Below, piece by piece: positions 20,963 to 29,451 of a stretch of DNA of 62,010 bases. The stretch covers positions 1-62,010 of the forward strand of contig JAOUHV010000012.1 in NCBI GenBank assembly GCA_029884425.1, written 5' to 3'. The notes beneath the pieces were generated by a model. It was given only the letters and a program-made list of their open reading frames with translations, ran no database searches and had not been told where the DNA came from. Both the position numbers and the translations under genes were made by a program. The first letter of the stretch is position 1, and each line of letters begins with the position of its first letter. The stretch comes from Gammaproteobacteria bacterium. Lineage in GTDB: Bacteria; Pseudomonadota; Gammaproteobacteria; S012-40.

Positions 20963-20982
20963 GGCGTGACTGGGGCGTGACT
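20963..20982 (-). promoter_or_regulatory. Tandem heptamer repeats, candidate SARP/BTAD operator for the RHS gene
   Basis: On the minus strand two exact copies of AGTCACGCC lie 11 bp apart, that is GTCACGC-CCCA-GTCACGC. Streptomyces SARP regulators bind heptamer direct repeats with 4-bp spacers just upstream of the -10. Here a weak -10-like GATACC (3 of 6) follows 6 bp after the second copy, 45 bp before the RHS start. The regulator gene ends 5 bp upstream. The match in form is direct; function is inferred. Confidence 0.6.
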
Positions 20983-20987
20983 GACCG

Positions 20988-22508
20988 CTACTCGCTGTCT
21001 CGCGACGACTTGTTCAGAAGATCCTGACCTGATTCAAAACATGCGGTGGCCAAGCGCACCAACGCCCCCGGCAAACCATCGCAGCGCTGATGTAATGTCT
21101 GGGTATCGCCGTTTGAATCGATGCCCATGGACGCCAACAACTCGCCAAAGGTGTCAACCCCCAGCGGCGCAAGAGAAATGAACGCGACCATGCCCGTTTC
21201 CACCGCCGCGGTCAGCGCCTGCCTGGCCTGCGGGTCGAGCAAATCCTCTTGCAGACAGACAACCGTACGCATGCCATCCAACCGCCCCCAATATTGCGAG
21301 CTGACAAAATGGCCGGCCTCAATGCTCGCCAAATCAGAATAATGCAGATCATCAATCAGCACATGGCGCATACCCGCCGCAACCGCCAACCGAGTCGCCT
21401 CGGCCTTGGCCTGGTAGAAACGCAGTTTTTGTTCAGCCTCACGCACCGGCCCCGGACTAACACCCAACTCGGGGAGAATACGCGCCAGCTCGTTACGCAC
21501 CCACGTCGGTAACTCAATTTCGGGAAAGGCCTGGAGCAGCTCACGATACGTTCGCGCATGGGCGGCATAGGGAACATCGTGATCGGCAGGACGTGTTCTG
21601 AAAGCGTAGAAACGCCCCTTGCTGGCCAGAAACTCGCGCGCCAGCCGCGTTTTACCCACCCCCAACGGCCCGGCAAGAAAAATCGCCTGACCTTTTTGCC
21701 AGGCCTGCTCCATCAGTCGCCAAACATCGGCGCGACCAATCAGGCTTGGCGGATGCGACACGCTGGGCGGGATAGTTGATGCCACTGCCGGCGGCGACAC
21801 AATCAATCCTGCACTGATGTCGCGTGCCAGAGCCTGCGTCTGCGGCATGGGATCAAGATCAAGTTCGCGACGCAGCAACGTCACAAAACGCTGATAGGCA
21901 TTGAGCGCCGCCGCCCGGTCATCCATGTTGAAGTGCGCCTGCATCAAGCGTCGCCAGGCATCTTCAGAAAGCGGTTCAGTTTCCACCAAACGTTGCGCCA
22001 TACCGAGGGCTTCGCGGTATGCGCCATCTCGCTGATAATTGTCGTACAGTATGGCCAGAGAGCGCTGTTTTAGTCGCAAAAATTGATCGTTATGCCGCTG
22101 CAGCCAAAAAGAAAACTCGGGACAGTCATCGTAGTACAGACCAGACAGCAGCGCGGTGCTGCACACGGCCACTTTTTCGTGCTCACCCTGCAGATGCTGC
22201 ATTTCCAACTGTTTGCAATCCACCACCCAGTGCGGCGTCAACGCCAGCGTCTCGGCTGTTTGAAACAAGGGCGTATCGCCGCACTGGGCTTTAAGGCGTC
22301 GCATGGTTTGCGACAAATTATTTCGCGCAGTTGCCTCGGCAGAGTCCGGCCACAACAAGCCTGCCAGTTGACTGCGGCTGGCCGGGCCATGCAACGCAAG
22401 AAAAGCGACCAGTGCCGCTGCTTTGCGCTCCAATAAAAATGGCGAAGCGCCTGCTGGTTGCAGCTGCGCTTCGCCAATCAAGATGATTTGGTTAACGGTA
22501 AATTCCAA
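20988..22508 (-). CDS. BTAD-domain (SARP/AfsR-like) transcriptional regulator with AAA ATPase
   Basis: A 506-residue predicted transcriptional activator. An OmpR-type winged helix spans ~1-95 (RKAAALVAFLALHG...LAGLLWPDS...ARNNLSQTMRRL). It is followed by a bacterial transcriptional activation (BTAD) TPR domain (~98-240, ending ELDLDPMPQTQALARD). A linker leads to a STAND/AAA-like domain with Walker A GPLGVGKTRLAREFL (~277). No C-terminal LuxR or TPR array is present, so it is shorter than AfsR or MalT. The start is a TTG at 22508; a stop codon four codons upstream excludes a longer form in frame. Probable target is the adjacent RHS gene. Confidence 0.85.
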   Translation of the reverse strand: MEFTVNQIILIGEAQLQPAGASPFLLERKAAALVAFLALHGPASRSQLAGLLWPDSAEATARNNLSQTMRRLKAQCGDTPLFQTAETLALTPHWVVDCKQLEMQHLQGEHEKVAVCSTALLSGLYYDDCPEFSFWLQRHNDQFLRLKQRSLAILYDNYQRDGAYREALGMAQRLVETEPLSEDAWRRLMQAHFNMDDRAAALNAYQRFVTLLRRELDLDPMPQTQALARDISAGLIVSPPAVASTIPPSVSHPPSLIGRADVWRLMEQAWQKGQAIFLAGPLGVGKTRLAREFLASKGRFYAFRTRPADHDVPYAAHARTYRELLQAFPEIELPTWVRNELARILPELGVSPGPVREAEQKLRFYQAKAEATRLAVAAGMRHVLIDDLHYSDLASIEAGHFVSSQYWGRLDGMRTVVCLQEDLLDPQARQALTAAVETGMVAFISLAPLGVDTFGELLASMGIDSNGDTQTLHQRCDGLPGALVRLATACFESGQDLLNKSSRDSE

Positions 22509-22580
22509 ACAATAATTGCCTACATCACCAACCTGCGCTCAGGGTAACGCCATCACCACGAGCACAGGAATAAAACCACA

Positions 22581-25211
22581 TTACACTTCGCCCAGTGACT
22601 TGGCCACAATTTCAAACACGTCCTTGGCCAATCCGTCAGTCTGACGAATGCGCTGCAACTGCGCCTGCATCAAACCCTGACGAACCGGTTCAAACCGACG
22701 CCACTGACTAAAACCACTGGCCATACGCGCTGCCATTTGTGGATTCAGTTTATTCAACACCAACACCTGATCCGCGAGGAATTCATAACCCGCCCCATCC
22801 GCTGCGTGGAAATGCGCCGGATTGCCCATGCAGAATCCGCCCACCACGGCGCGCACTTTGTTGGGATTGCGAATTTCGAATGCTTCGTGCTGCATCAGTT
22901 GCTTGACATGATTCAGCACATCATCGGCGTCGGCACGCGCCTGCAAACTCAGCCACTTGTCGATCACCAACGGATCATGCTTCCACTTGGCATAAAACTC
23001 ATCCAGCGCCTGTTGTCTCACCGCGCCTTCAACATTCATCAGGGCAGCCAGTGCGCCCAGCGCATTGGTCATGTTGTCGCTGTTGCGGAACTGCGCGAGC
23101 ATTTTCTCAAGCAGTGACTTGTTCGCCACACGCGACAGATACTGCAAACACACATTGCGCAAGCTGCGACGGCCCATGTGCTGAGCATCATAACGGTAAG
23201 GTTCCGTGCTATCACAAGCAGCATACACCGCCAGAAAATCTGCCGCTAAACGACGCGCCAGTTCATCGCGCACAAAACTGCGTGCTCGGTGAATCGCTGC
23301 CGGATCAACGACCGTCGCCAGATCCGCCAAATAACGCTCATTCGGCAAACTCAGCGCCTGCGCCATCAAGGCACGATCCAGCGTCTTATGCAGTAACACC
23401 TTGCGCACCGCATCAACGTAACCTGCATTCAGCTCCAACGGCTTGCCCTGCTGAATATCGCAGACCAATTGCTGAATGATGCGCGTTGACAACCGTTGAC
23501 CTGCTTCCCAGCGATTAAAATCATCGCTGTCGTGCGCCATCAAAAACATCAGTTGTTCATCGCTGTAATCATAAGCCAAACGCACTGGTGCGGAAAAACC
23601 ACGCAACAACGATGGAAGCGGTTTTTCCGCAACCTGAGTGAACACAAATTCTTGTTCAGCTTCGGTCAGTTGCAACATGTGTTCGGTAGCAACTTGGCCG
23701 CTGTACTCCAGCTTCATATCAGCGCCCTGACTGTTGAGCAGGCCCACGGCGACGGGAATATGGAACGGCAATTTTTTCGCTTGCCCTGGCGTTGCCGGAC
23801 AATGCTGACGCAGCGTCAAGCGATAAGTCCGAGTGGCGCTGTCATAGCGGTCGCTGGCCTCAATCACCGGCGTGCCTGCCTGACTGTACCAGCGACGGAA
23901 CTGAATCAGATCAACACCGGTTGCATCTTCCATCGCTTTGACAAAATCATCAGTCGTCACTGCCTGACCATCGTGACGATCAAAATAAAGATCACAGCCC
24001 TGACGAAAACGTTGCTCGCCCAACAGATTGTGAATCATGCGCACCACTTCAGCACCCTTGTTGTACACCGTTACAGTGTAAAAATTGCTGATATCGATGT
24101 AGGAATCAGGCCGTACTGGATGCGCCATCGGCCCTGCATCTTCGGGGAATTGCGCGGTGCGCAACACATTCACTTCGCTGATGCGCTTCACTGCCCGACT
24201 GCCCATGTCGGAGCTGAACTCCTGATCACGGAAAACGGTAAAACCTTCTTTCAAACTCAGTTGGAACCAGTCTCGACAGGTAACGCGATTACCCGACCAG
24301 TTGTGAAAGTATTCGTGACCGATGATGCCTTCGATGTTCTCGTAGTCATCGTCAGTGGCTGTATCAGGACGCGCCAGCACGCAGGCAGAATTGAAAATAT
24401 TCAATCCCTTATTTTCCATCGCGCCCATGTTGAAGTCATTCACTGCCACGATCATGAAAATATCCAGATCGTATTCGCGACCAAACACTTCTTCATCCCA
24501 GCGCATGGATTTTTTCAGCGAGATCAGCGCATGCTCGCATTTGTCGATATTGGCTGGCTCGACAAAAATGCGTAATGTCACTTCACGACCGGAACTGGTA
24601 ACGAACATGTCTTGTTTGTGCAGCAGATTTCCAGCCACCAGCGCAAACAAATAAGAAGGTTTGAGAAACGGGTCTTCCCAGGTGGCAAAATGACGTCCGC
24701 CATCCAGCTCACCCTCCGCAACTAAATTTCCGTTAGACAGCAGTACCGGATAGTTTTTCTTGTCTGCCGCAATAGTAGTGGTGTAGCGCGTCATCACATC
24801 GGGACGATCAAGAAAATAGGTAATGCGGCGAAAACCTTCTGCCTCACATTGGGTACAGAACATGCCCGATGACTTATACAAACCTTCCAGCGCAGTATTT
24901 TTTTCCGGGTGAATCCGAGTTTTGACCTGCAATTCAAATTTTACCGGCACCGCGTCAATGCGCAGCTGAGTCTCACTCGCCTGATAGCTGCCAGCAGTAA
25001 GCACCTTGCCATCCAGACATACGTCGAGCAACTCAAGCTCGTTACCTTCAAGCACCAGCGTCGACGCATTGCCCAGCCGTCGCATTACACTGGTGGCGGT
25101 CACGATGGTTTCATGATCAAACAAATCAAAATGCAATGTCAGCGAATCGATCGCAAATTGTGGTGGCTGATAATCTTTTAGATAGGTAACTGCCGGCTGA
25201 GATTGACTCAT
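22581..25211 (-). CDS. pepN: Aminopeptidase N
   Basis: A zinc-dependent M1 aminopeptidase that removes N-terminal residues from peptides in the cytoplasm. At 876 residues it matches E. coli PepN in length. The substrate-gating GAMEN is in NMGAMENKG. The zinc motif is GHEYFHNWSGN with the distal Glu in SLKEGFTVFRDQEF. The C-terminal helical domain typical of PepN (from about residue 540) is complete. darP lies 2 bp upstream on the same strand, so they share a transcript. Confidence 0.97.
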   Translation of the reverse strand: MSQSQPAVTYLKDYQPPQFAIDSLTLHFDLFDHETIVTATSVMRRLGNASTLVLEGNELELLDVCLDGKVLTAGSYQASETQLRIDAVPVKFELQVKTRIHPEKNTALEGLYKSSGMFCTQCEAEGFRRITYFLDRPDVMTRYTTTIAADKKNYPVLLSNGNLVAEGELDGGRHFATWEDPFLKPSYLFALVAGNLLHKQDMFVTSSGREVTLRIFVEPANIDKCEHALISLKKSMRWDEEVFGREYDLDIFMIVAVNDFNMGAMENKGLNIFNSACVLARPDTATDDDYENIEGIIGHEYFHNWSGNRVTCRDWFQLSLKEGFTVFRDQEFSSDMGSRAVKRISEVNVLRTAQFPEDAGPMAHPVRPDSYIDISNFYTVTVYNKGAEVVRMIHNLLGEQRFRQGCDLYFDRHDGQAVTTDDFVKAMEDATGVDLIQFRRWYSQAGTPVIEASDRYDSATRTYRLTLRQHCPATPGQAKKLPFHIPVAVGLLNSQGADMKLEYSGQVATEHMLQLTEAEQEFVFTQVAEKPLPSLLRGFSAPVRLAYDYSDEQLMFLMAHDSDDFNRWEAGQRLSTRIIQQLVCDIQQGKPLELNAGYVDAVRKVLLHKTLDRALMAQALSLPNERYLADLATVVDPAAIHRARSFVRDELARRLAADFLAVYAACDSTEPYRYDAQHMGRRSLRNVCLQYLSRVANKSLLEKMLAQFRNSDNMTNALGALAALMNVEGAVRQQALDEFYAKWKHDPLVIDKWLSLQARADADDVLNHVKQLMQHEAFEIRNPNKVRAVVGGFCMGNPAHFHAADGAGYEFLADQVLVLNKLNPQMAARMASGFSQWRRFEPVRQGLMQAQLQRIRQTDGLAKDVFEIVAKSLGEV

Positions 25212-25213
25212 GA

Positions 25214-25720
25214 TTACTCCCGTCCTGCTTGCAAGCCTGTGATCAATTTAAACAATCCGCGATACGCTTTTCCGAGTTGTCCACCCACTTTTTCCTGACG
25301 CGCATCGACGATTAATTTCCGCAACTCCGTTACATCCGCAGCCGGATATTCGGCGACAAACACAGCGATCTGCTGATCGTCCGCCAACAAACGCTCGCGC
25401 CATTTTTCAGCTTGATGAAATTGTGCAACCGCCTGCCGGTGCGGTGCCTTGAGTCGCGCCAATATTTCTGCCACCGAACCAACATCCACATCGCGCATCA
25501 ATTTGCCAATGTATTGCAGTTGACGTTTTTTGGCGCTGTGCGAATTGATGGTCTGCGCATGTTTGATGGCTTCAAGCAACTTGTCGGGCAAACCAAATTG
25601 CGCCAGTTGCTTGGCATTGAGCTCAACCAGCTCGGCTCCCAACCGCTGCGCAGCATCGGCGTCGCGCTTCATTTGACTTTTACTGGGACGGTCGTCCTCA
25701 AAGTCGTCTTCGTAATCCAT
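25214..25720 (-). CDS. darP: Ribosome-associated protein DarP (YjgA, DUF615)
   Basis: A late 50S assembly factor. The product has 168 residues from the ATG at 25720 (MDYEDDFEDDRPSKSQMKRD). This start is chosen because family members begin with the same acidic segment followed by SKSQxKR; a longer in-frame extension upstream is hydrophobic and not seen in the family. Helical marks such as ELVELNAKQLAQFGLPDKL and the RQLQYIGKLMRDVD segment are well conserved. Next to pepN, with only 2 bp between. Confidence 0.93.
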   Translation of the reverse strand: MDYEDDFEDDRPSKSQMKRDADAAQRLGAELVELNAKQLAQFGLPDKLLEAIKHAQTINSHSAKKRQLQYIGKLMRDVDVGSVAEILARLKAPHRQAVAQFHQAEKWRERLLADDQQIAVFVAEYPAADVTELRKLIVDARQEKVGGQLGKAYRGLFKLITGLQAGRE

Positions 25721-25854
25721 GGATTCCAACCTTACTGTAGTGACCAGGGTGATTAGCGTATATACTACCGCAACGAGCATGGTGTACGACACCGATTCGT
25801 CATGACGCACAATAATATCACTTTGCAGATTCAACTACTTAGCGGAGCTTGTCC

Positions 25855-26148
25855 ATGTCACAGCCTCAAGATAAAAGCCTGATTCACTGCAACAATTGCC
25901 ATTTTGAGGGCAAGGTACATGCCTCCGGCGCGAAGCAGTTTGCGCTGTTCATGCTCATGCTGGCGGCCTCGGCCTATTTTCTGCCCATGATCGTCGTCGC
26001 ACTGGCGTACATGATTTTCATCCTCTCCCAATCGCCCAAACGCATGTGCCCCAAGTGCAAGTCCACCAACTTGACCCCTATCAGCGCACTTTCAGCGACC
26101 GAGAAAACCGAGAAAACCAGCACTGCCAATGGTGATCAAGCAGCATAG
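25855..26148 (+). CDS. Small membrane protein with split zinc-ribbon Cys pairs
   Basis: A 97-residue protein. The start at 25855 has GGAG 7 bases upstream. Two CxxC pairs, CNNC (about 13-16) and CPKC (about 63-66), flank two hydrophobic segments (about 30-60). Both pairs would face the cytoplasm and could form one zinc ribbon across the helical hairpin. No known family was recognised and no function can be assigned. It is divergent from darP and not tightly linked to the next gene. Confidence 0.7.
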   Translation: MSQPQDKSLIHCNNCHFEGKVHASGAKQFALFMLMLAASAYFLPMIVVALAYMIFILSQSPKRMCPKCKSTNLTPISALSATEKTEKTSTANGDQAA

Positions 26149-26214
26149 CAGAGTATTTCGCTCGGAAAGGTTGACGATTCCCCCGGAGTCATGTTGAATA
26201 GGTTTCGACGCAGT

Positions 26215-26242
26215 TTGGGGTAACCCAAGCGGGTTGCCCCAA
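26215..26242 (+). other. Strong hairpin in the leader of a secreted-protein gene
   Basis: TTGGGGTAACCC-AAGC-GGGTTGCCCCAA forms a 12-bp stem (one G-U pair) with a 4-nt loop, ending 32 bases before the start at 26275. It is followed by AGTTAAAAAACC, not a T-run, so it is not a normal terminator on the plus strand. A 5'-UTR stabiliser or a protein-binding dyad are both possible. Confidence 0.45.
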
Positions 26243-26274
26243 GTTAAAAAACCTATAACAAAAGGGGAATTGTA

Positions 26275-26634
26275 ATGACAAAAAGACTTCTTACTGCCGT
26301 AATCCTGAGCACCGGTTTATTCAGCCTATCACTGTCCGGAGCCCATGCCGCCAACGTCAATTTGAACAGCCCACAGTGGCTGGGCGGTCTGAAACTCGAA
26401 AAAAATCAACTAAAAGACATCAGCAAAGCCGTCGAAAAAGCACTGAGTTCGCCCATCGATGCCTCGCAGCAATGTGGCGCCTCGCGCCAGGATTGCGAAG
26501 TTCGCGCAGCGCGTGAATGGACCGTCGAAGGCGACCTGTACCGCGAAATCGTCATCAATGTCCACACAGTCGGCCACGCCTCCTCGACCGTCAAACAAGA
26601 CAACGGGAAGTGGCCTGCCATCGTCGCGCAGTAA
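26275..26634 (+). CDS. Small secreted protein of unknown function
   Basis: A 119-residue exported protein. A signal peptide covers residues 1-25 (ending SGAHA-AN) and a good ribosome site, AAAGGGGA, precedes the ATG. The mature part has one Cys pair (CGASRQDC) that may form a disulfide, then a beta-rich segment (TVEGDLYREIVINVHTVG). No family was recognised. A strong hairpin lies in its leader. It sits between a zinc-ribbon membrane protein and a Calx-beta/Lcl_C lipoprotein gene, but spacing (126 and 254 bp) suggests it is transcribed alone. Confidence 0.7.
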   Translation: MTKRLLTAVILSTGLFSLSLSGAHAANVNLNSPQWLGGLKLEKNQLKDISKAVEKALSSPIDASQQCGASRQDCEVRAAREWTVEGDLYREIVINVHTVGHASSTVKQDNGKWPAIVAQ

Positions 26635-26853
26635 TTGTCGACCAACGGCTCAGTCGTGCCCTGACTTCATCCCTCAAGGGAATCGAGCTTGGGGAGGGGC
26701 ATTCCCTGGCTATCGGGATGGGGTATGACTGAGCTTTTAATCTATCGCCTTTCAGTTTCACTTTCAGTAAGATAGCTCCGCATGTAGACCACTCCATATG
26801 CGTGCGACATCACACACTTCCGCCATATTGAGCTTTAAAACGGTCGATTTCCC

Positions 26854-26875
26854 CCGATATCTGAATTGATATCGG
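26854..26875 (+). promoter_or_regulatory. Perfect dyad just upstream of the Calx-beta/Lcl_C lipoprotein gene
   Basis: CCGATATC-TGAATT-GATATCGG is an 8-bp perfect inverted repeat ending 13 bases before the ATG at 26889, where the ribosome would bind. No Shine-Dalgarno sequence is visible. It could be a repressor operator or an RNA hairpin limiting translation. Confidence 0.45.
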
Positions 26876-26888
26876 TATTCGCAGCCCA

Positions 26889-28667
26889 ATGGACATGATG
26901 AATTTTAAGCGTCGCGCCCCAGCCAAGATCGCATCTGCCCTGCTGTTAGCCTCGGCTATTCTGGCGCAGGCCGGCTGCATTCTGCCCGAACGGGCCAAGG
27001 ACGACCCACCTCCGGCAGCCAGTACCTTGCCAACCGTCAAGATTCGTTTCCTCACTTGGGATCCGACGGCGTTAAACCCCTATCCAGAACTCACCGTAGA
27101 TACAACCACCGGCTATTTCAGCCTAAACGAAACATCCCCCGTTGGCGACGCCTCTCGTGTGGTCATCATCGCCTTCAACCTGATTGGCGATTACCCAGCA
27201 GACATCCCTGCTGACCAACGTGCCCGCCTGGAAATGAAATTTGCCAAGGAAAGCTCCGCAACCCCCCTGCAAGATTTCAACGTCGTCGGCACATCATCCC
27301 CAAGCCTCATTAACACCGTTATGTTTTACCGCCCCGATGAGGCCGCCGCCTTGGCCGTCGACCCACTATGCCCCGACCCCATTCGCCAAGCCATTGCCGC
27401 CGATAATTGCCGCATCATCAATATCACCGACGACAAGGTTCACGAGCGCATGGCAATTATCAAAAACAACCGCATCGAAGAATTGCGCATGGAAGATTTT
27501 GCCATCTATTTCCAGGCCGAATTTCATGTACAGTTAGAGGCTAATAACAAAAAACCTAGCCTGTTTTACATCGTCGACGACGACCCCGAACCCAGCATCA
27601 GCATTTCGTTGCCCGGCTATTTGTACGTTGGCGGCAAATACCAGATCAGCGAAAGTATCCCCCAGATCCCGTTTGAAATTAAATTACTCAACGGCCAATT
27701 GACCGAGTGGCCTATATTTATTCCGATTCTGTACTCGGGAACTGCAGAAACACAGGTGGATTACGTTCCGCTAAACGACTTAACTTTCGCCCCAAAGGAC
27801 GACAACGGCTATTTCAATTCGGTCTACACCGGATACATCCAACTCAACGATGACATTTTGGGCGAAGCCAACGATGACGATACCCTCATCATTACCCTGG
27901 GCACACCGACCAACGGCGTGCTAGCCACCGACGGCTCCCCCACCTCCGTCCAAATCTCCATTACTGACAACGAAGGAACCGGAACAGTCAATCCCACCGT
28001 CGCCAATCGCTGCATTGACCCCAACCTGGATAGCTCATCGTCGTATTTTGTCCCCACTACAGCATTGAGGGATTGCAATACCTACAATACCGTCAATTAC
28101 CAGGACGGTCATCAGTCAGCAGGGGCCATTTTCGATTTTACGCCATCCTCAACCGGTGAATGCGTACTGGACAATCGCACTGGGCTGGTCTGGGAAATCA
28201 AATCGACTGTCACCAACAGCTACCGTCAAGATTCTGAGTACAGTTGGTACAACACATCCACCAACAGCAATGGCGGTCACCCTGGCAGCGAAGGCCAAGC
28301 TACAGGCTGCGGAGGTATCCCCGGCATGTGCAACACCAGCGATTACGTTAGTGCCGTCAATAGCGACGGTGCCCCGTTATGCGGCTTCAACGATTGGCGC
28401 CTGCCCACCGCCGTAGAACTCTATGGCCTGGTAAGTTTTGACACCTTCGGCACCAACCAAATGCATCTCCCGCCAAATTTTACAAACAAGCGTGCGCAAT
28501 ACTGGACCAGCACTCCGGTCGCCAGTGACCCGGAAAAAGCTTGGGCAGTCGATTTCGTTACCGGGCAACTGCTGCCTATCAAAAAATACGATCCGAATTC
28601 CGCAGCCATCAAAGGTGCTGCGATTATGCTTGTACGTGCAAAGCTACCAAGCGAGGTGCTGCCATGA
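26889..28667 (+). CDS. Lipoprotein with Calx-beta-like and C-terminal Lcl_C (DUF1566) domains
   Basis: A 592-residue predicted lipoprotein. The signal region ends at Cys30 (ASAILAQAGC). A beta-rich N-terminal half holds a Calx-beta-like segment at about 220-370 (SGTAETQVDYVPL...LNDDILGEANDDDTLIITL...SVQISITDNEG). This is usually a calcium-binding repeat in surface adhesins. The C-terminal Lcl_C/DUF1566 domain (about 420-585) carries LDNRTGLVWE, FNDWRLPTAVEL and YWTSTPV. Lcl_C occurs in Legionella collagen-like adhesins and many secreted proteins. The next gene overlaps by 4 bp (ATGA) and has the same C-terminal domain. ATGs at 26895 and 26898 are alternative starts. Confidence 0.8.
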   Translation: MDMMNFKRRAPAKIASALLLASAILAQAGCILPERAKDDPPPAASTLPTVKIRFLTWDPTALNPYPELTVDTTTGYFSLNETSPVGDASRVVIIAFNLIGDYPADIPADQRARLEMKFAKESSATPLQDFNVVGTSSPSLINTVMFYRPDEAAALAVDPLCPDPIRQAIAADNCRIINITDDKVHERMAIIKNNRIEELRMEDFAIYFQAEFHVQLEANNKKPSLFYIVDDDPEPSISISLPGYLYVGGKYQISESIPQIPFEIKLLNGQLTEWPIFIPILYSGTAETQVDYVPLNDLTFAPKDDNGYFNSVYTGYIQLNDDILGEANDDDTLIITLGTPTNGVLATDGSPTSVQISITDNEGTGTVNPTVANRCIDPNLDSSSSYFVPTTALRDCNTYNTVNYQDGHQSAGAIFDFTPSSTGECVLDNRTGLVWEIKSTVTNSYRQDSEYSWYNTSTNSNGGHPGSEGQATGCGGIPGMCNTSDYVSAVNSDGAPLCGFNDWRLPTAVELYGLVSFDTFGTNQMHLPPNFTNKRAQYWTSTPVASDPEKAWAVDFVTGQLLPIKKYDPNSAAIKGAAIMLVRAKLPSEVLP

Positions 28668-29308
28668 TGCGCACGCGCATCGTCAATACTCTTTTACTCT
28701 GCCTGTTGCCAAGCATTTCGCTGGCGCAACTCTGCAATAGCAGCAGCATTCTGGAATCCACGCCCGCAGCGAATTTCGTCACCGCCATCCCTGCCGTTGA
28801 CCCAACGGGAAAATATGCTGCAATTACCACCCCTCTTCCCTCAAATGGAGAAGAAGTGCTGGACTTGACAACCGGCCTGGTTTGGCAACGCTGCAGCAAG
28901 GGCCAGACCTGGATTGCCGATCAACATCGCTGCGCTGGCATCCCCCTAAAATATACTTGGAAAGATGCGCTGGCGCTTAGCAGCACAACAAGCAAATGGC
29001 GTGTGCCAAACATCAAAGAGCTGACATCGCTAATCGACTTCCGCTGCCAGGCACCACCGCTAAACCCCGAAATTTTTCCTGATACACCAGCATCGGTCAT
29101 CACACTGATTGGTGGCACCAGCTACTATGGTACTGGCTACTGGAGTTCCACCCCCAACCTGTCACCAGGCACAGATTCATCAATGCCAAAAATTGGCGCA
29201 TGGATCATGGATTTGAACACCGGTTCGCCCATGCTGTTTTCCGTCGAGGCCAATAACACCTCTATTGTCTATGCCAAACATTTTGTCCGATTGGTTCGTA
29301 GCAACTAG
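28664..29308 (+). CDS. Secreted Lcl_C (DUF1566) domain protein
   Basis: A 214-residue exported protein. The ATG at 28664 overlaps the previous stop by 4 bp and follows GAGG. The first residues form a signal peptide (MMRTRIVNTLLLCLLPSISLA). The mature protein is essentially one Lcl_C domain: LDLTTGLVWQRC, WRVPNIKELTSLIDFRC, YWSSTPN, AWIMDLNTG and the ending HFVRLVRS. Several Cys residues suggest disulfides. It is translationally coupled to the Calx-beta/Lcl_C lipoprotein and may act with it at the cell surface; the exact role is unknown. Confidence 0.85.
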   Translation: MMRTRIVNTLLLCLLPSISLAQLCNSSSILESTPAANFVTAIPAVDPTGKYAAITTPLPSNGEEVLDLTTGLVWQRCSKGQTWIADQHRCAGIPLKYTWKDALALSSTTSKWRVPNIKELTSLIDFRCQAPPLNPEIFPDTPASVITLIGGTSYYGTGYWSSTPNLSPGTDSSMPKIGAWIMDLNTGSPMLFSVEANNTSIVYAKHFVRLVRSN

Positions 29309-29365
29309 CCTCGTGTTTAACAACTCCCAACAAAATTATTGCTCAATAAATTTTCAGATTTACTG

Positions 29366-29374
29366 TGGTATAAT
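29366..29374 (+). promoter_or_regulatory. Extended -10 promoter
   Basis: TGG-TATAAT is an extended -10 (TGn plus perfect hexamer) 77 bases before the start at 29452. No good -35 is visible, as is common for extended -10 promoters. It shows that the downstream gene has its own transcript. Confidence 0.5.
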
Positions 29375-29451
29375 TCCCCTTGTGGACGATAACGATAGGG
29401 GGTGGTTCTACATCCCGGCACCTTGGTTTCGTTGTCCGTACAGGTGAGAGC

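Noticed and set aside
23496-24575. 359-codon open frame on the plus strand
   Set aside because: Antisense to pepN, whose motifs are complete. No recognisable domain.
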